Part shown: positions 1 through 10,900 of the stretch, one piece after another
Numbering within the stretch: the first letter of the stretch is position 1
How the letters are laid out: every line of letters starts with the position of its first letter
Assembly (NCBI RefSeq): GCF_000482245.1
Contig: NZ_AWNH01000084.1
Coordinates: 21,835-85,834 of the forward strand
Source: Leptolyngbya sp. Heron Island J
GTDB lineage: Bacteria > Cyanobacteriota > Cyanobacteriia > Phormidesmidales > Phormidesmidaceae
Length of the DNA stretch: 64,000 bases
Reading direction: 5' to 3'
The notes under the pieces: generated by a model
What the model was told of the DNA's origin: nothing
Seen by the model: the letters and a program-made list of their open reading frames with translations, nothing else
Database searches by the model: none
Program-made: the position numbers and the translations under genes

Positions 1-53
1 TTGTTTTTTAGGGTAATAGTGACATTGCATCACCAAGAGCGTAACCAAAAGAT

Positions 54-809
54 ATGAGCCTTTGGACCGTTCAGCTGCTGGGACAATTTCAGCTAAAAGA
101 TCCTGCTGGAATTACCCAACCATTTCGCACCCAAAAGACAGCTAAACTATTAGCCTTTTTAGTGTTCTTTCATGAAAAGAGCCATTCCCGTGAACAACTT
201 GCAGATATGCTATGGCCTGAAAGCCCTCCTGAAAGAGCTCGTAACAGCTTGCGTGTCTCCTTATACTCCTTGCGACAACAGCTTTCCTTACAAAAGAACG
301 AAGTACTTTTCTGTAATAGCGATACTGTTCAGATAAATTCACAGTATTTTACTGTGGATACCTGGCAGATTGAAGCATTACTGTCACAGGCCAAAAATTG
401 CACCAAGGCTCATCAACGTTTGAGCTATCTAGAAAAGATTGTTCAAAGAGATTATGGGTTATTTTTACAACAGTATGATGATCATTGGATAACATCTGAA
501 CGTTATTATTGGCAGACAATATACCTGGATACCCTACATCAACTCGTCGATGAGTTTTTAGAAATTGGACAGTACACGGTGGCTGCCGCCTACGCCCAGA
601 TGGCGATAAAAGCCGATCCCTATGCTGAGCAAGCCCATGTGGATTTGATGAGAGCCCATGTGGCAATGGGTCGTCCCGTTGCTGCTCGACAACAATATTT
701 AGAACTTAAGCGCCTCTTTCAGAAAGAATTAAATCTGCCACTTTCTGACTTTGTCTATGACATCGCCAAAAAACTTGGGCTATGTAATGGCATTCTGACA
801 TTTTTGTAA
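54..809 (+). CDS. BTAD-family transcriptional regulator (SARP-like, short form)
   Basis: The protein has 251 residues. Residues 1-75 resemble the winged-helix N-terminus of SARP/AfsR-type regulators (LWTVQLLGQFQLKD, then an LWP motif in EQLADMLWPES). Residues 85-245 look like a bacterial transcriptional activation domain built of TPR-like helices. There is no NB-ARC ATPase, sensor or membrane segment, so this is a stand-alone regulator. It lies 85 bp upstream of the first tpsA gene in the same direction, and a shortened paralogue lies on the far side of the tpsA-tpsB pair. Control of that pair is therefore a reasonable inference, not something shown. The ATG at 54 has no strong Shine-Dalgarno sequence. 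Confidence 0.8.
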   Translation: MSLWTVQLLGQFQLKDPAGITQPFRTQKTAKLLAFLVFFHEKSHSREQLADMLWPESPPERARNSLRVSLYSLRQQLSLQKNEVLFCNSDTVQINSQYFTVDTWQIEALLSQAKNCTKAHQRLSYLEKIVQRDYGLFLQQYDDHWITSERYYWQTIYLDTLHQLVDEFLEIGQYTVAAAYAQMAIKADPYAEQAHVDLMRAHVAMGRPVAARQQYLELKRLFQKELNLPLSDFVYDIAKKLGLCNGILTFL

Positions 810-894
810 TGGCACTGTAATGGTGTATCGATACCATCCCTAGAAATACTCAAATAGTATGTCCAGTGCTTAAACCGAAGGAGAACTATTGGCT

Positions 895-3087
895 ATGCGA
901 CGACACAAGGTATGCTTAGCGTTTGCGATCGCATTAGGTAGTTGGCTAGCTGCAGCACAAAGCGTATTCGGTCAACCAATTACGGCAGCAGATGACGGTA
1001 CCGGCACAGCCGTCATCTCTAACGGTAATCAGTTCGATATTACTGGCGGCAGTCTCTCAGGAGATGGGACCAATTTATTCCACAGCTTTACCAATTTTGG
1101 CTTAAGTGCTGAACAAGTCGCCAATTTTATGGCAGATCCTGCCCTATACAATATTCTTAGCCGAGTTGTCGGTGGCAATGCCTCCATGATTGACGGCACC
1201 GTGCAGGTCAGCGGCGGCAATGCCAATTTATATCTTATGAATCCCGCCGGTATCATCTTTGGCGAGACGGCTCAAATTAATGTCCCTGCAGACTTTGTCG
1301 CCACCACAGCAGATAGTATCGGTTTTGGTGAGGAATTATTTACCATGGTTGACAATGTTAGCTATGTCGATCTGATGGGTAGCCCCACCAGCCTTAATTT
1401 TGATGCCGCCACCCTTGGTACCGTCATGAATTCAGGTGAGCTAGCCGTTGAAGATGGACATACGCTGACCCTGGCGGGCGATCGCATCATCAATTTAGGC
1501 ACAATTGAAGCTCCCGGCGGCACGGTTACCCTGGCCGCCGTACCGGAACAGGGACAATTGCGCATCTCCCAGGCAGGTGCTGTCATTAGTCTGGGCGTAG
1601 ATGCCGAGACTTGGCAAAGCAACAGCGAAATTGCTTCCTTTGCGCCGTTACTGACTGGAGGTGAGCTCCCCTTAGCCACCCAAGTAAACGTTAACGCCAA
1701 TGGCCAAATAACCCTGGCCGGAGCCGAAAACCCAGGCACTGCGGTTGTTAGCGGCACAGTCAGTACCGCTGCTGCAGATGATGTAGGGGGCACCGTTCAG
1801 ATTGTCGGACCCCAGATTGCCCTAATTGATGCAACGGTCGATGCCTCGGGGCACACGGGCGGTGGCACCGTCTTAGTCGGCGGCGAGTATCGAGGGCAAG
1901 GAACATTACCCACCGCCACCAATACCCTGGTGGATGCAAACAGCACCATCTCAGCCAGTGCGGGCAATACAGGCAATGGTGGTGAAGTCATTGTCTGGGC
2001 GGATGACACCACAGCATTAGCCGGGGAGATTGACGCCCGAGGCGGTATCGACAAGGGCGATGGCGGCTTTGTAGAAGTCTCTGGAGCAGAACATCTCATT
2101 TATCAAGGTACTGTAGACACCACCGCCACCAATGGCCAAATGGGCACATTACTGTTAGACCCGACAGATGTTGTAATTACCCCAGGCGGCACGACCGTTG
2201 GTTTTACAGGTCAATTACTAGCTGGTGATGCCAGTCCTACAACAATTTCGCAAAATCAGCTGCAGGCATTGCCTGGTAATACTAACGTTATTATTCAGGC
2301 CACCAATAGCATAACAATTGAGCCTTTACAGCCCCAGGGATTACCAGGTTTACCAGCCAGTCTTGACTTTCAAGAAGGTAGCGGTTCCATCAGCTTTGAA
2401 GCAGGTGGCCCCATCACCATGAACCCTAACGATTCGATTGTCACTTTTGGTCGCGACATCAACATCACAGGCAGTGAACTTACCCTCGGCAACATTGATG
2501 CCTCTGGTGCAGCGATCTATTCTTCTCGTGTTTTTATTCGTAATGGTGATGGTGGCAATGTCAACCTTACAGCAACCACAGGCAATATCTCAGCAGAGAC
2601 AGTAGGCTCTGACGGTGGACTACTAACAGGTGGTAATGCTGGTGATATTATCATCAACACACCGGGTAGTTTTACAACCCGCGGGGTCAGTGCTTTGGCT
2701 GTTGGCTCTAGCTCAGCGGGTGATATTACCATTAATGCTGGCAGTGTTGATATCGATTTTGCAGAGGTCTTAGCTGGTAGCTTTAGGATATCCAATGGCA
2801 ATGATGGAACTCTGACCATTAATGGACAGCCCTTGGCAGGTACCACCTTCACTAATATTACTGGTAGTGGTAACAACATTAATTTTGGCCTGGATGGTCT
2901 GGGTGGAACGGGACCTTTAGGAAACTTTTCCAACCCAATTTCTGGGGAAACCGCTTCTAATTTAACCTGGATGGAAGGCTTTGTTTCAGCTCAAGAGCAT
3001 TGGAATAACGTCATGAGAGATATTCGTCGTTGGGATGCTGGACGTAGCTACTGCATTACCACTGACCCAGAATGTGGGTTGTACTAA
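895..3087 (+). CDS. TpsA1: filamentous-haemagglutinin N-terminal domain exoprotein
   Basis: This is a secreted two-partner-secretion exoprotein of about 730 residues. A signal peptide (about 1-26, ending in SVFG) is followed by a TPS secretion domain (about 30-170) with the typical NLYLMNPAGIIFGE stretch, then beta-helix-type repeats rich in Gly, Asn, Thr and Val. The C-terminus carries two close cysteines (YCITTDPEC). AAGGAG at 878-883 can serve either the ATG at 895 or an in-frame TTG at 889; I prefer ATG. Only 80 bp separate it from the TpsB transporter gene, so the two probably form an operon. By family, TpsB exports the unfolded protein, which folds at the cell surface. Substrate or adhesion target is unknown. 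Confidence 0.85.
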   Translation: MRRHKVCLAFAIALGSWLAAAQSVFGQPITAADDGTGTAVISNGNQFDITGGSLSGDGTNLFHSFTNFGLSAEQVANFMADPALYNILSRVVGGNASMIDGTVQVSGGNANLYLMNPAGIIFGETAQINVPADFVATTADSIGFGEELFTMVDNVSYVDLMGSPTSLNFDAATLGTVMNSGELAVEDGHTLTLAGDRIINLGTIEAPGGTVTLAAVPEQGQLRISQAGAVISLGVDAETWQSNSEIASFAPLLTGGELPLATQVNVNANGQITLAGAENPGTAVVSGTVSTAAADDVGGTVQIVGPQIALIDATVDASGHTGGGTVLVGGEYRGQGTLPTATNTLVDANSTISASAGNTGNGGEVIVWADDTTALAGEIDARGGIDKGDGGFVEVSGAEHLIYQGTVDTTATNGQMGTLLLDPTDVVITPGGTTVGFTGQLLAGDASPTTISQNQLQALPGNTNVIIQATNSITIEPLQPQGLPGLPASLDFQEGSGSISFEAGGPITMNPNDSIVTFGRDINITGSELTLGNIDASGAAIYSSRVFIRNGDGGNVNLTATTGNISAETVGSDGGLLTGGNAGDIIINTPGSFTTRGVSALAVGSSSAGDITINAGSVDIDFAEVLAGSFRISNGNDGTLTINGQPLAGTTFTNITGSGNNINFGLDGLGGTGPLGNFSNPISGETASNLTWMEGFVSAQEHWNNVMRDIRRWDAGRSYCITTDPECGLY

Positions 3088-3167
3088 AAAGCTCTCCTTT
3101 GAATTCCAAGAAACAAATTGGATAGAAACAAAAGTGTTGCTTAATAGGTTTTATCAGTTGTAGAAAC

Positions 3168-4868
3168 ATGTTGCGCCTTAAAAATTCTTTCTTTCGAGCG
3201 ATTCTCCAAGGGTTTGGACTTATTTTTTTCTTTGGATACCCATCTATTGAACAAGTGGTTGCGATGGAAGCAGAGCCATTGTCAGTAAGACCAAAAAAAT
3301 CAGATACAACCACCATATCTGAAGAGACAGATATACTCTCACAACTTACACAAGCTACTCCATCGAGTCCATCAGACCTGATTCCGATCAGTCGGGTTAC
3401 AGTCATTGGCAGCACTTTGTTTTCTCAAGAAAGTTTGGCTCCCTTAGTCACTCCCCTAGAAGGCAATTCTGTTACCTTAAATGACTTACAACAGGTTGCG
3501 GAACGCATAACATCACTCTATCAAGAACAGGGTTATCTTACGTCCCAAGCGATTGTTCCAGAACAGACACTAACCGATGGCATGGTTGAAATCCAGGTCA
3601 TTGAGGGATATTTAGGAGATATTAATATCCAGGGTCTGCAAAAAACTAAGTCTGATTATGTTCTAGCCCGTTTAAATTTAGCGGATACAGAACCATTAAA
3701 CGTGGTTGAACTAGACAATCAGCTGCGTCTACTGCGACTAAACTCGTTGTTTGATCGTATAGAATCCACATTGGAAGCCGGTGAAAATGTAGGGGAAAGT
3801 ATACTGACAATCACAGTAGATGAAGCTCCAAACTTTTATGGCGAGGTTAGCGTTGACAATTACTCTCCTCCGAGTGTTGGTAGTGAACGCTATGGAGCTA
3901 TGCTGGGTTATCGAAACTTGACTGGATTAGGAGATGACTTATCTGTAGATTTTAAACGCTCCTTTACAGGAGGGTCTAACCTTTGGGATATTGCCTATCA
4001 AATTCCAGTTAGTCCCAGAGATGGAACCATACGTCTGCGAACAGCATTCTCGGATACTAGATTAACCGAATCTCCTTTAGATGCCTTTGATATTGAAGGA
4101 GAAAATGAACGCTATGAGATTACCTGGCGAGAGCCACTCATTCGCAAACCAAACGAGGAATTTGCCCTTTCTCTGGGGCTCAGTTATCAGGATGGTCGTA
4201 CATTTGCGTTTGACCGACCAACGGCTATTTCCATCGGTGCCGAGGAAGATGGCACCACGCGCACGGCCATAGTACGCTTTGGACAAGATTACCTAAGGTG
4301 GGATTCCCAAGGAGCCTGGAACTTTCGATCTCTGTTTAATCTAGGAACAGGTTTGTTTGATTCGACTACTAATGATGGTGACATCCCTGATGGTCAATTT
4401 CTTAGTTGGTTGGGGCAGGTACAGCGGTTACAACGTCTGAGTGAGGATCATCTACTGATTATTCGAGGAGGCTTACAGTTAGCCTCTGATAGCCTACTGA
4501 CCTCTGAACAATTTGTAATTGGCGGTGGTGAGTCCCTCCGTGGCTATCGACAAAACATCCGCACAGGAGATAACGGATTTCGGTTATCTGTAGAAGATCG
4601 TATCACCCTAGATCGCAACCAAGAACAACAATCAACGCTACAGCTGATTCCATTTGTTGAAATGGGGGCTGTTTGGAATAACAATGACAATCCTAACCCA
4701 CAACCATCCCAGCGATTTTTGGCCAGTATCGGTACCGGGTTGGCCTGGCAGCCAACCGATGGTTTGAACCTACGATTGGACTATGGTCTGCCCCTAGTTG
4801 ATTTAGACGATCGTGGTGACAATATTCAGGACGATGGCTTTCACTTTAGTGCTAGCTATAGCTTCTAG
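3168..4868 (+). CDS. TpsB1: ShlB/FhaC/HecB-type outer-membrane transporter
   Basis: This is an outer-membrane transporter of 566 residues for two-partner secretion. After a signal-like N-terminus there is a POTRA_2-type region (about 62-140, starting near ISRVTVIGSTLF), a second POTRA-like segment, and a C-terminal 16-strand ShlB-type barrel (about 200-566). The Omp85/TpsB loop-6 hallmark is visible as GGGESLRGYRQN, and the protein ends with Phe (SASYSF), as expected for a barrel recognised by the BAM machinery. It follows tpsA1 directly and is its likely dedicated exporter. It may also serve the orphan TpsA proteins downstream, which is inference. Confidence 0.9.
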   Translation: MLRLKNSFFRAILQGFGLIFFFGYPSIEQVVAMEAEPLSVRPKKSDTTTISEETDILSQLTQATPSSPSDLIPISRVTVIGSTLFSQESLAPLVTPLEGNSVTLNDLQQVAERITSLYQEQGYLTSQAIVPEQTLTDGMVEIQVIEGYLGDINIQGLQKTKSDYVLARLNLADTEPLNVVELDNQLRLLRLNSLFDRIESTLEAGENVGESILTITVDEAPNFYGEVSVDNYSPPSVGSERYGAMLGYRNLTGLGDDLSVDFKRSFTGGSNLWDIAYQIPVSPRDGTIRLRTAFSDTRLTESPLDAFDIEGENERYEITWREPLIRKPNEEFALSLGLSYQDGRTFAFDRPTAISIGAEEDGTTRTAIVRFGQDYLRWDSQGAWNFRSLFNLGTGLFDSTTNDGDIPDGQFLSWLGQVQRLQRLSEDHLLIIRGGLQLASDSLLTSEQFVIGGGESLRGYRQNIRTGDNGFRLSVEDRITLDRNQEQQSTLQLIPFVEMGAVWNNNDNPNPQPSQRFLASIGTGLAWQPTDGLNLRLDYGLPLVDLDDRGDNIQDDGFHFSASYSF

Positions 4869-5003
4869 CCTGGCCAGGCTACTCTCGGTCAAAACCATTG
4901 CACAAAACTGCATACACCTTGGGCGAGACTAGCAAACTTCAGCTTTATCACCTCACCTAAAGTTTTGATGTAGGCAACTATAACAAACGGGGTGACAACC
5001 GCT

Positions 5004-5333
5004 ATGGCCACTTGGATAGTCAAACTATTGGGTCAATTTCAGCTAAAAGACGCCGCTGATACAATGCAACCATTGCACAATCAAGATGCCGTAAGATTGC
5101 TGGCATACTTGCTCTACTTTCATCAACGTAGCCACTCATATAACCAAGTGGTAGAAGTACTCTGGCCTCATCTTGATACAATCAAAAGGAGAAACGTATT
5201 TCAAACCTCTCAACGACAATACTCAGCTTTCATTCACATCTTTAGTCAAGAACTGGAGTGTTCTGTCTCTGCAGTTGCCAGCGAGTTAGCTCAGCGATTT
5301 AATCTCTATCAGCCAACAGTAAATTTTTCGTAG
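5004..5333 (+). pseudogene. Internally deleted BTAD-regulator paralogue
   Basis: The N-terminal ~65 residues match the regulator at 54-809 closely (TWIVKLLGQFQLKD against LWTVQLLGQFQLKD, and EVLWPH against DMLWPE). After RRNVFQTSQRQ the sequence continues with QYSAFIHIFSQELE and AQRFNL, which aligns with the very last 35 residues of the full-length copy (QQYLELKRLFQKELN, AKKLGL). The middle ~140 residues, most of the activation domain, are missing in frame. The product (about 109 residues) would be a DNA-binding domain with a short tail. It could be a relic or a functional mini-regulator. I chose ATG 5004 over GTG 4992 by alignment. Confidence 0.6.
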
Positions 5334-5632
5334 TACCCTTTCTAGTTTCTCTTTTAGAGCTTTGATAAATGGCTCCCCAATCCCTTACGTATCAGCAAGT
5401 CACGAAATGGAAGAAGAATGATCATCTTGAATGCTTTTCTATTGCGGGTTAGAAGCCAGCTGCTGGTACCTGACTTCTAACTTGGCATGTTTCTGCAATA
5501 ATGCTGGTCCTTATCGCCGCAAGGAATGGTTCAAAGCTACCACATTCAAAGCTTTGCCAAATTTTATTGTAGTGACATAAGCGATAGAGACAGTCATCTT
5601 TTGCTTATATACCCCTTCGTAAACCAAGTCTC
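5334..5632. other. Intergenic gap with one imperfect hairpin
   Basis: No coding sequence is convincing here. One inverted repeat (arms 5448-5459 and 5470-5481, GTTAGAAGCCAG against CTGACTTCTAAC with one mismatch) lies between the truncated regulator and the protease gene. It has no T-run, so calling it a terminator would be weak. Confidence 0.3.
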
Positions 5633-7870
5633 ATGGCTAGAATTCCTTCTGATCCTCTCTTTGCAGCTCAATGGCATCTCCAAAATACAACCCCTGGTCT
5701 GTTAGATCTAAACGTTGTTGATGTATGGGATGACTATACAGGTAAGGGCGTTGATGTTGCAGTTATTGATGACGCTTTGCAACGGTCTCATCGTGATCTA
5801 GACGGTAATTACTCCAGTGCAAAAGACTGGGATTTTGACAATAATGATACCGATCCAACCGGCATCAATGGCAAAAATCATGGAACTGCCGTTGCAGGCA
5901 TTATTAGTGCCAATGCAGGGAACGGCATTGGTGGTGTTGGAGTTGCTTACGATTCAACTCTGTTCGGCTTTCAGACATACAACCAAATCTCTAATCGATT
6001 TCTTAGCCAGGTCGCCACTGCTATCAACAACGCTTCTGGGTTGTTGAGAACCAATGGAATTAATCGTGAGGCAGATATTGTCAACATGAGCATAGGGACA
6101 GGCAAAGGAGAATTTAACTTTTTTGATACTCGCTTTAACTCGGCTATCTTAAATAACTTAAACACAGCAATAGATAATGCAGCCGTAGTAGGTCGTGATG
6201 GTCTTGGCACAATTTTAGTAAAATCAGCCGGAAACTCCCGAGATCTCAATTACGATACAAATGCAGTCTCGTGGAATGCCAATCCTCACACCATTTCTGT
6301 CGCCGCTGTCGATCAAGACGGCTTTATTTCTAGCTACAGTACACACGGAGCTTCCATACTTATATCTGGGTTTGGCACTCCTAGAGAAGTCGTAACAACA
6401 GATCGCACAGGCAGAAGCGGTTATGCTCCAGGGGACTACACAACATTTGACGGCACCTCAGCCGCTGCGCCTATGGTATCGGGTGTAATTGCTCTCATGT
6501 TAGAAGCCAATCCGTTTTTAGGTTGGCGAGATGTACAAGAGATTTTGGCTTATTCTGCACGTCATGTAGGTTCCGATGTGGGTGACGGCACGCGTGGCGA
6601 TGAAGAATATGCTTGGAGCTTTAATGGCGCGACAAACTGGAACGGTGGTGGGTTGCACTTTTCCAATGACTATGGATTTGGCCTGGTTGATGCAAAAGCA
6701 GCTGTACGGCTGGCAGAAACTTGGGTTGGCACACCCCAAACCAGTTTTAATGATGTATCTATTTCTCAAGATTTCTTAGACAGAACAGGCACCGTCGGCA
6801 CCTCCGGTGCAGCATTTAGTCGGGTAATTACCAACAATATTGATATTGAACATGTGGAGGTTGATGTTAGCTTTGTGCGGTGGCATGACCTAGGCGATCT
6901 GCAACTGCGCCTGGTTTCACCCGATGGCACATCTAGTATTCTAGTGGATGCTAGTGGTGAGAATAACGGTAGTGCTACGGGTGGTTTTGGTTCTGGTCGC
7001 TGGCAGTTTTATTCTAACGCCTTCTGGGGAGAAGACACCGTCGGCACTTGGACCGTGGAAGTTTTCGATGTCGACAATCCTAATTCATCCCCCATTACTA
7101 TCAACGATATCGATATTACTTTTCGTGGTAAGACCGCATCATTAAATGACACGTTTGTCTTCACTGAAGAGTATTCTGATTATGCCGCTGGATCGTTTGG
7201 TCATACCCGAGTCTTTGATGGTGGTTCAGGTATAGACACTATCAATGCCGCAGCTGTAGATACTTCTACCTTAATTAATTTAGAAGCAGGCTACGGTTTT
7301 ACAGATGGCGTTTCGATTCGTGTTAGTAATATTGAAAATGTGTTTACAGGTGACGGTAACGACTATCTGATTGGCAATGCTGCCAACAATCAGCTAATAG
7401 GAATGCGGGGACATGATAATCTCTATGGTAACAGCGGCAATGACCTACTGCTGGGCGGTGCTGGTAATGATTGGGTTGATGGTGGTTTAGGTAACGACTA
7501 TTTGAATGGAACAAATCACTTTTCTCAAGGAACAGGAGAACGGGATACCTTAGTTAGTGGCAGTATGAATGACCGAGATATCTTTGTCTTAGGCGAACGT
7601 CAAAATGGCGAAGGTCGTGTTTTTTATAATGATCAGGGTGTTAATGACTTTGCTCTGCTCCAAGATTTTGATGTGTATAACTTTGTTGGTGACGTGGCTG
7701 ATACTATTCAACTAATGGGTAGTGCTGCATCGTATTCCATCTCTAACGTCAGAGTCGGTAGTGCTATAGGCGCAGGAATTAGCTTTGCCAATGACTTGAT
7801 TGGGATTGTGGAAGATGTAAGTGCATCAAGCCTGAATTTAGCGGACTCAAACCAGTTTACTTATGTGTAA
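5633..7870 (+). CDS. S8 (kexin/subtilisin-type) protease with P-domain and RTX repeats
   Basis: This is a serine protease of 745 residues. The catalytic triad is visible: Asp46 or Asp47 (VAVIDDALQ), His83 (NGKNHGTAVAGI) and Ser276 (FDGTSAAAP), with oxyanion Asn201 (KSAGNS). A proprotein-convertase P-domain (about 375-500; IDIEHVEVDVSFVRWHDLGDL, split by me as IDIEHVEVDV and RWHDLGDLQL) follows. A C-terminal block has calcium-binding RTX nonapeptides near 570-640 (GNSGNDLLLGGAGND). There is no Sec signal peptide. RTX proteins usually leave through type I secretion, but no exporter genes are seen nearby. It lies between tps loci, so a role in processing surface exoproteins is plausible but inferred. 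Confidence 0.88.
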   Translation: MARIPSDPLFAAQWHLQNTTPGLLDLNVVDVWDDYTGKGVDVAVIDDALQRSHRDLDGNYSSAKDWDFDNNDTDPTGINGKNHGTAVAGIISANAGNGIGGVGVAYDSTLFGFQTYNQISNRFLSQVATAINNASGLLRTNGINREADIVNMSIGTGKGEFNFFDTRFNSAILNNLNTAIDNAAVVGRDGLGTILVKSAGNSRDLNYDTNAVSWNANPHTISVAAVDQDGFISSYSTHGASILISGFGTPREVVTTDRTGRSGYAPGDYTTFDGTSAAAPMVSGVIALMLEANPFLGWRDVQEILAYSARHVGSDVGDGTRGDEEYAWSFNGATNWNGGGLHFSNDYGFGLVDAKAAVRLAETWVGTPQTSFNDVSISQDFLDRTGTVGTSGAAFSRVITNNIDIEHVEVDVSFVRWHDLGDLQLRLVSPDGTSSILVDASGENNGSATGGFGSGRWQFYSNAFWGEDTVGTWTVEVFDVDNPNSSPITINDIDITFRGKTASLNDTFVFTEEYSDYAAGSFGHTRVFDGGSGIDTINAAAVDTSTLINLEAGYGFTDGVSIRVSNIENVFTGDGNDYLIGNAANNQLIGMRGHDNLYGNSGNDLLLGGAGNDWVDGGLGNDYLNGTNHFSQGTGERDTLVSGSMNDRDIFVLGERQNGEGRVFYNDQGVNDFALLQDFDVYNFVGDVADTIQLMGSAASYSISNVRVGSAIGAGISFANDLIGIVEDVSASSLNLADSNQFTYV

Positions 7871-7911
7871 GTTGTTGGCAGTCTTGTTGTTGTCTACAAA
7901 AATTAGGGCGA

Positions 7912-10900
7912 TCAGCGACACTCTCGACTCATTACCAGACGACCATCAGCCAGTCGATAGAGCTGTTGTGGTTCACTAATCGAGAGTTCGCTGTCGTTTT
8001 CAATAATTGGCTGTACGATACTTAGACTATAGGGCGATTGAGGACTACTAGGCTGCTGAGGCAGGCCATCGCCACCAGTTAGAGTAAAGCTACTTGCTGT
8101 ATTGTCGCTACGAGCGATGCAGCTGCTGGCCACTAAAGCCTCTGGGCTGACAAGGTTATCAGGCAATTCACTAAGGCTATTCTGAATAAAAGTACTATCG
8201 CTAATTGTAATTTGACCTGATTCAAGTCCTCCACTGGCATTGATGTCAACTAATTCATTCCCGTCTAAGGCAAGGAATTCCTCTAGAGTGGAGGCTCTGG
8301 ACGCAGAATTAAGATTTTGACTAAATAATGTCGTTTGACTTAAATCGATGGCTCCACCAAAACCATCAACGGAAAAAGTAACAATATCACTATCTTCTAG
8401 TGCAACTATGAAATCGGAAACGATTGTCAGATCGCCACCTTGACCTGTCCCACTGGCAACAATAGTTGCGATATCTCCATCATTTCGCAGAAAAATACCC
8501 TGTGCTTGAATGTCAATTTGCCCCCCAGAACTAGTTAGTGCAGTTGTAGAGATTGTTCCATCATCTATCCGGATTTTATCTAAAATATTGAGTTCTATTG
8601 AACCTGCAATACCAAGTCCACTGCTACCTGCATTTATCGAGGCTCCATCAGTAATAGATAACTCTGGCCCAAATATACGAATTGTTCCTCCTTTTCCCTC
8701 TGCCATCGGTTCCGCAGAACTAAATACCCCGCTAGCGATACCATTTTCACCAATTCCATTGATTAATACAGCTTCTCTAGCGTTTAAGGTGATATCACCC
8801 GCATCGCCTGTAAAGCTTGTTGTCGAGAGCAGTCTAGCGCTATCTGAAATCTCAATTGTGTCAGCGTCAATCTCAAGCATTCCTCCCTGGCCTGCCCCCC
8901 CGATGGCAACTCCACTTACTATTCCACTAGGTAAGCCAGTAGCAGATGACGAGCCACTTACGACAAAGGATGAGTCTACATAAATGTCAATATTACCTGC
9001 GTTACCTACACTACCTGTAATTGAACTCAAAGCAGCCCCATTGGTAATCTTGACAGAATTTGCATCTATATCAATCATTCCAGCGTTACCAGTTGAGTTA
9101 GAGCCCGCTGCAGTTTGAATCAAACTCCGACTTAGAAAGACTTGTCCATTTTGTGCTGAGACAACGCTTTCTCCATCTAGAAAAATATCTTGCTCGGCCT
9201 GAATTTGGACATCTCCTGCATTTCCTTGACCACCTGTAACTGTGGCAATAGTAGCACCGTCTCTAATTGCAATAGAATCTGTTCTTATAATGATATTGTT
9301 GGCTTCTCCTGTGGAGCCATCTCTGGCAACTGTAGTTATAGTACTTGGTCTTCCATTGAGACCAATACCCTGCACAGATACTTGCTCTGCAGAAATTATG
9401 ATGCTTCCTGCACTTCCTGCATTTTCAGTTTCAGCATTGATTTCTCCACCATTAGTAAGTGATAGTATTCCGGTCTTTATCTCAATATCACCACCAGTAC
9501 CTGGTGAAACTGTTCCACTTAGAATGCCTGAGTTGCCTAAGGTCGGATTAGCAGCAACTCCGTCAATATCAACTCTTTCACCAGCATTAATTGAAATTCG
9601 ACCAGCATCGCCTTGTCCACCAGTAGCAGAAGATATAAAACCACCATTTTCTAAGGAGAGAGTATTTGTTACTACTTCAATTTCTCCGGCGTTCATAGAC
9701 AGCGGATTTATTGCACTACTAGTAATAGCACTGCGATTTTGATCAGAACCATTCCCCCTAACTACAATAGAGTCTTCGGCGTTGATAGTAATTTTTCCTC
9801 CTATTCCAAGACCACTAGTCGCCGTAAGTAAATCAGCACCGTTCTCTAGAGTTAAAGAGCCTGCCTTAAAGAAGATATCACCAGCATCGCCTTCTACATT
9901 TTCTAGAACACTACTGATCAATAATACATCTCCAGACAGGAGAGCCCTGTCTGTTATATCAAGTATGATATTTCCTGCATCTCCTTGACCATCTGGCAAA
10001 CCATCAATAGCCTGGCGAACAAAGGTCTGTATTACGGCATTATCTAAAACTTCTAGTGAATTGGCATCAATAAAAACTTCCCCTCCATTACCCACTGCTC
10101 CAGCCTCAACAATAGTCTCAATGCCGCTATTTTCCTTGAGAATAAGAGGACCTTGAATGATAAGCTCTATATCCCCTGCACTACCTTGCCCTTGAGTTCT
10201 AGATGTTAAACCTGAACCATTTAAAAGAGATAATGAATTGGCATTAACTTGAATTTTTCCACCATTTCCGGTAGCACCTAAGCCTAGTGTTGTAGCAATA
10301 ACAGACGGAATTGCTCCTGTAGCGCTATCAATAGTTATTGGGCCATCAATATTTAGAGTGATACTACCTGCATCTCCTTGGCCCGGTAATGGAGCTGAAT
10401 CCTGACCTCGAACAATAGCTTGAATCTGGGCTGTGTTAGATAGCAATAGAGATCCTGCTGTGAGAGTAATATCACCGCCATCAGCAACTGCACCATTACC
10501 AACATTACTCTGTATGCCAGAAAAAGCTTGGTCAATCCCGACTATTTCAACCTCTTCCTCAATTTTAATGTCTATATCACCAGCATCTATAGTGCCAAAA
10601 GTGTTAGTAGCAATTGCTGAACCATTTAGGAGTCTCAGATTTTGAGCTTCAATATTGACAACACCAGGCTCTAAGAGAGCATCATCAATAGCCTCACCGT
10701 TACTAAAAATTAAACTATCATTAAGTATAATTGATTCATCACTCGATAGTGTGATGTTGCCACCGACGAGCCCTTCTGCTGTGATGGAAGAACCTGGCAA
10801 TAGTTCAATCTCTTCTGTGGATAGGGTAACTATGTCTCCACCGTTTCCTATAAAAGGAGTGAACCCTGGAAAAGCGGAGGTAGTGATAGAACCATCAATT

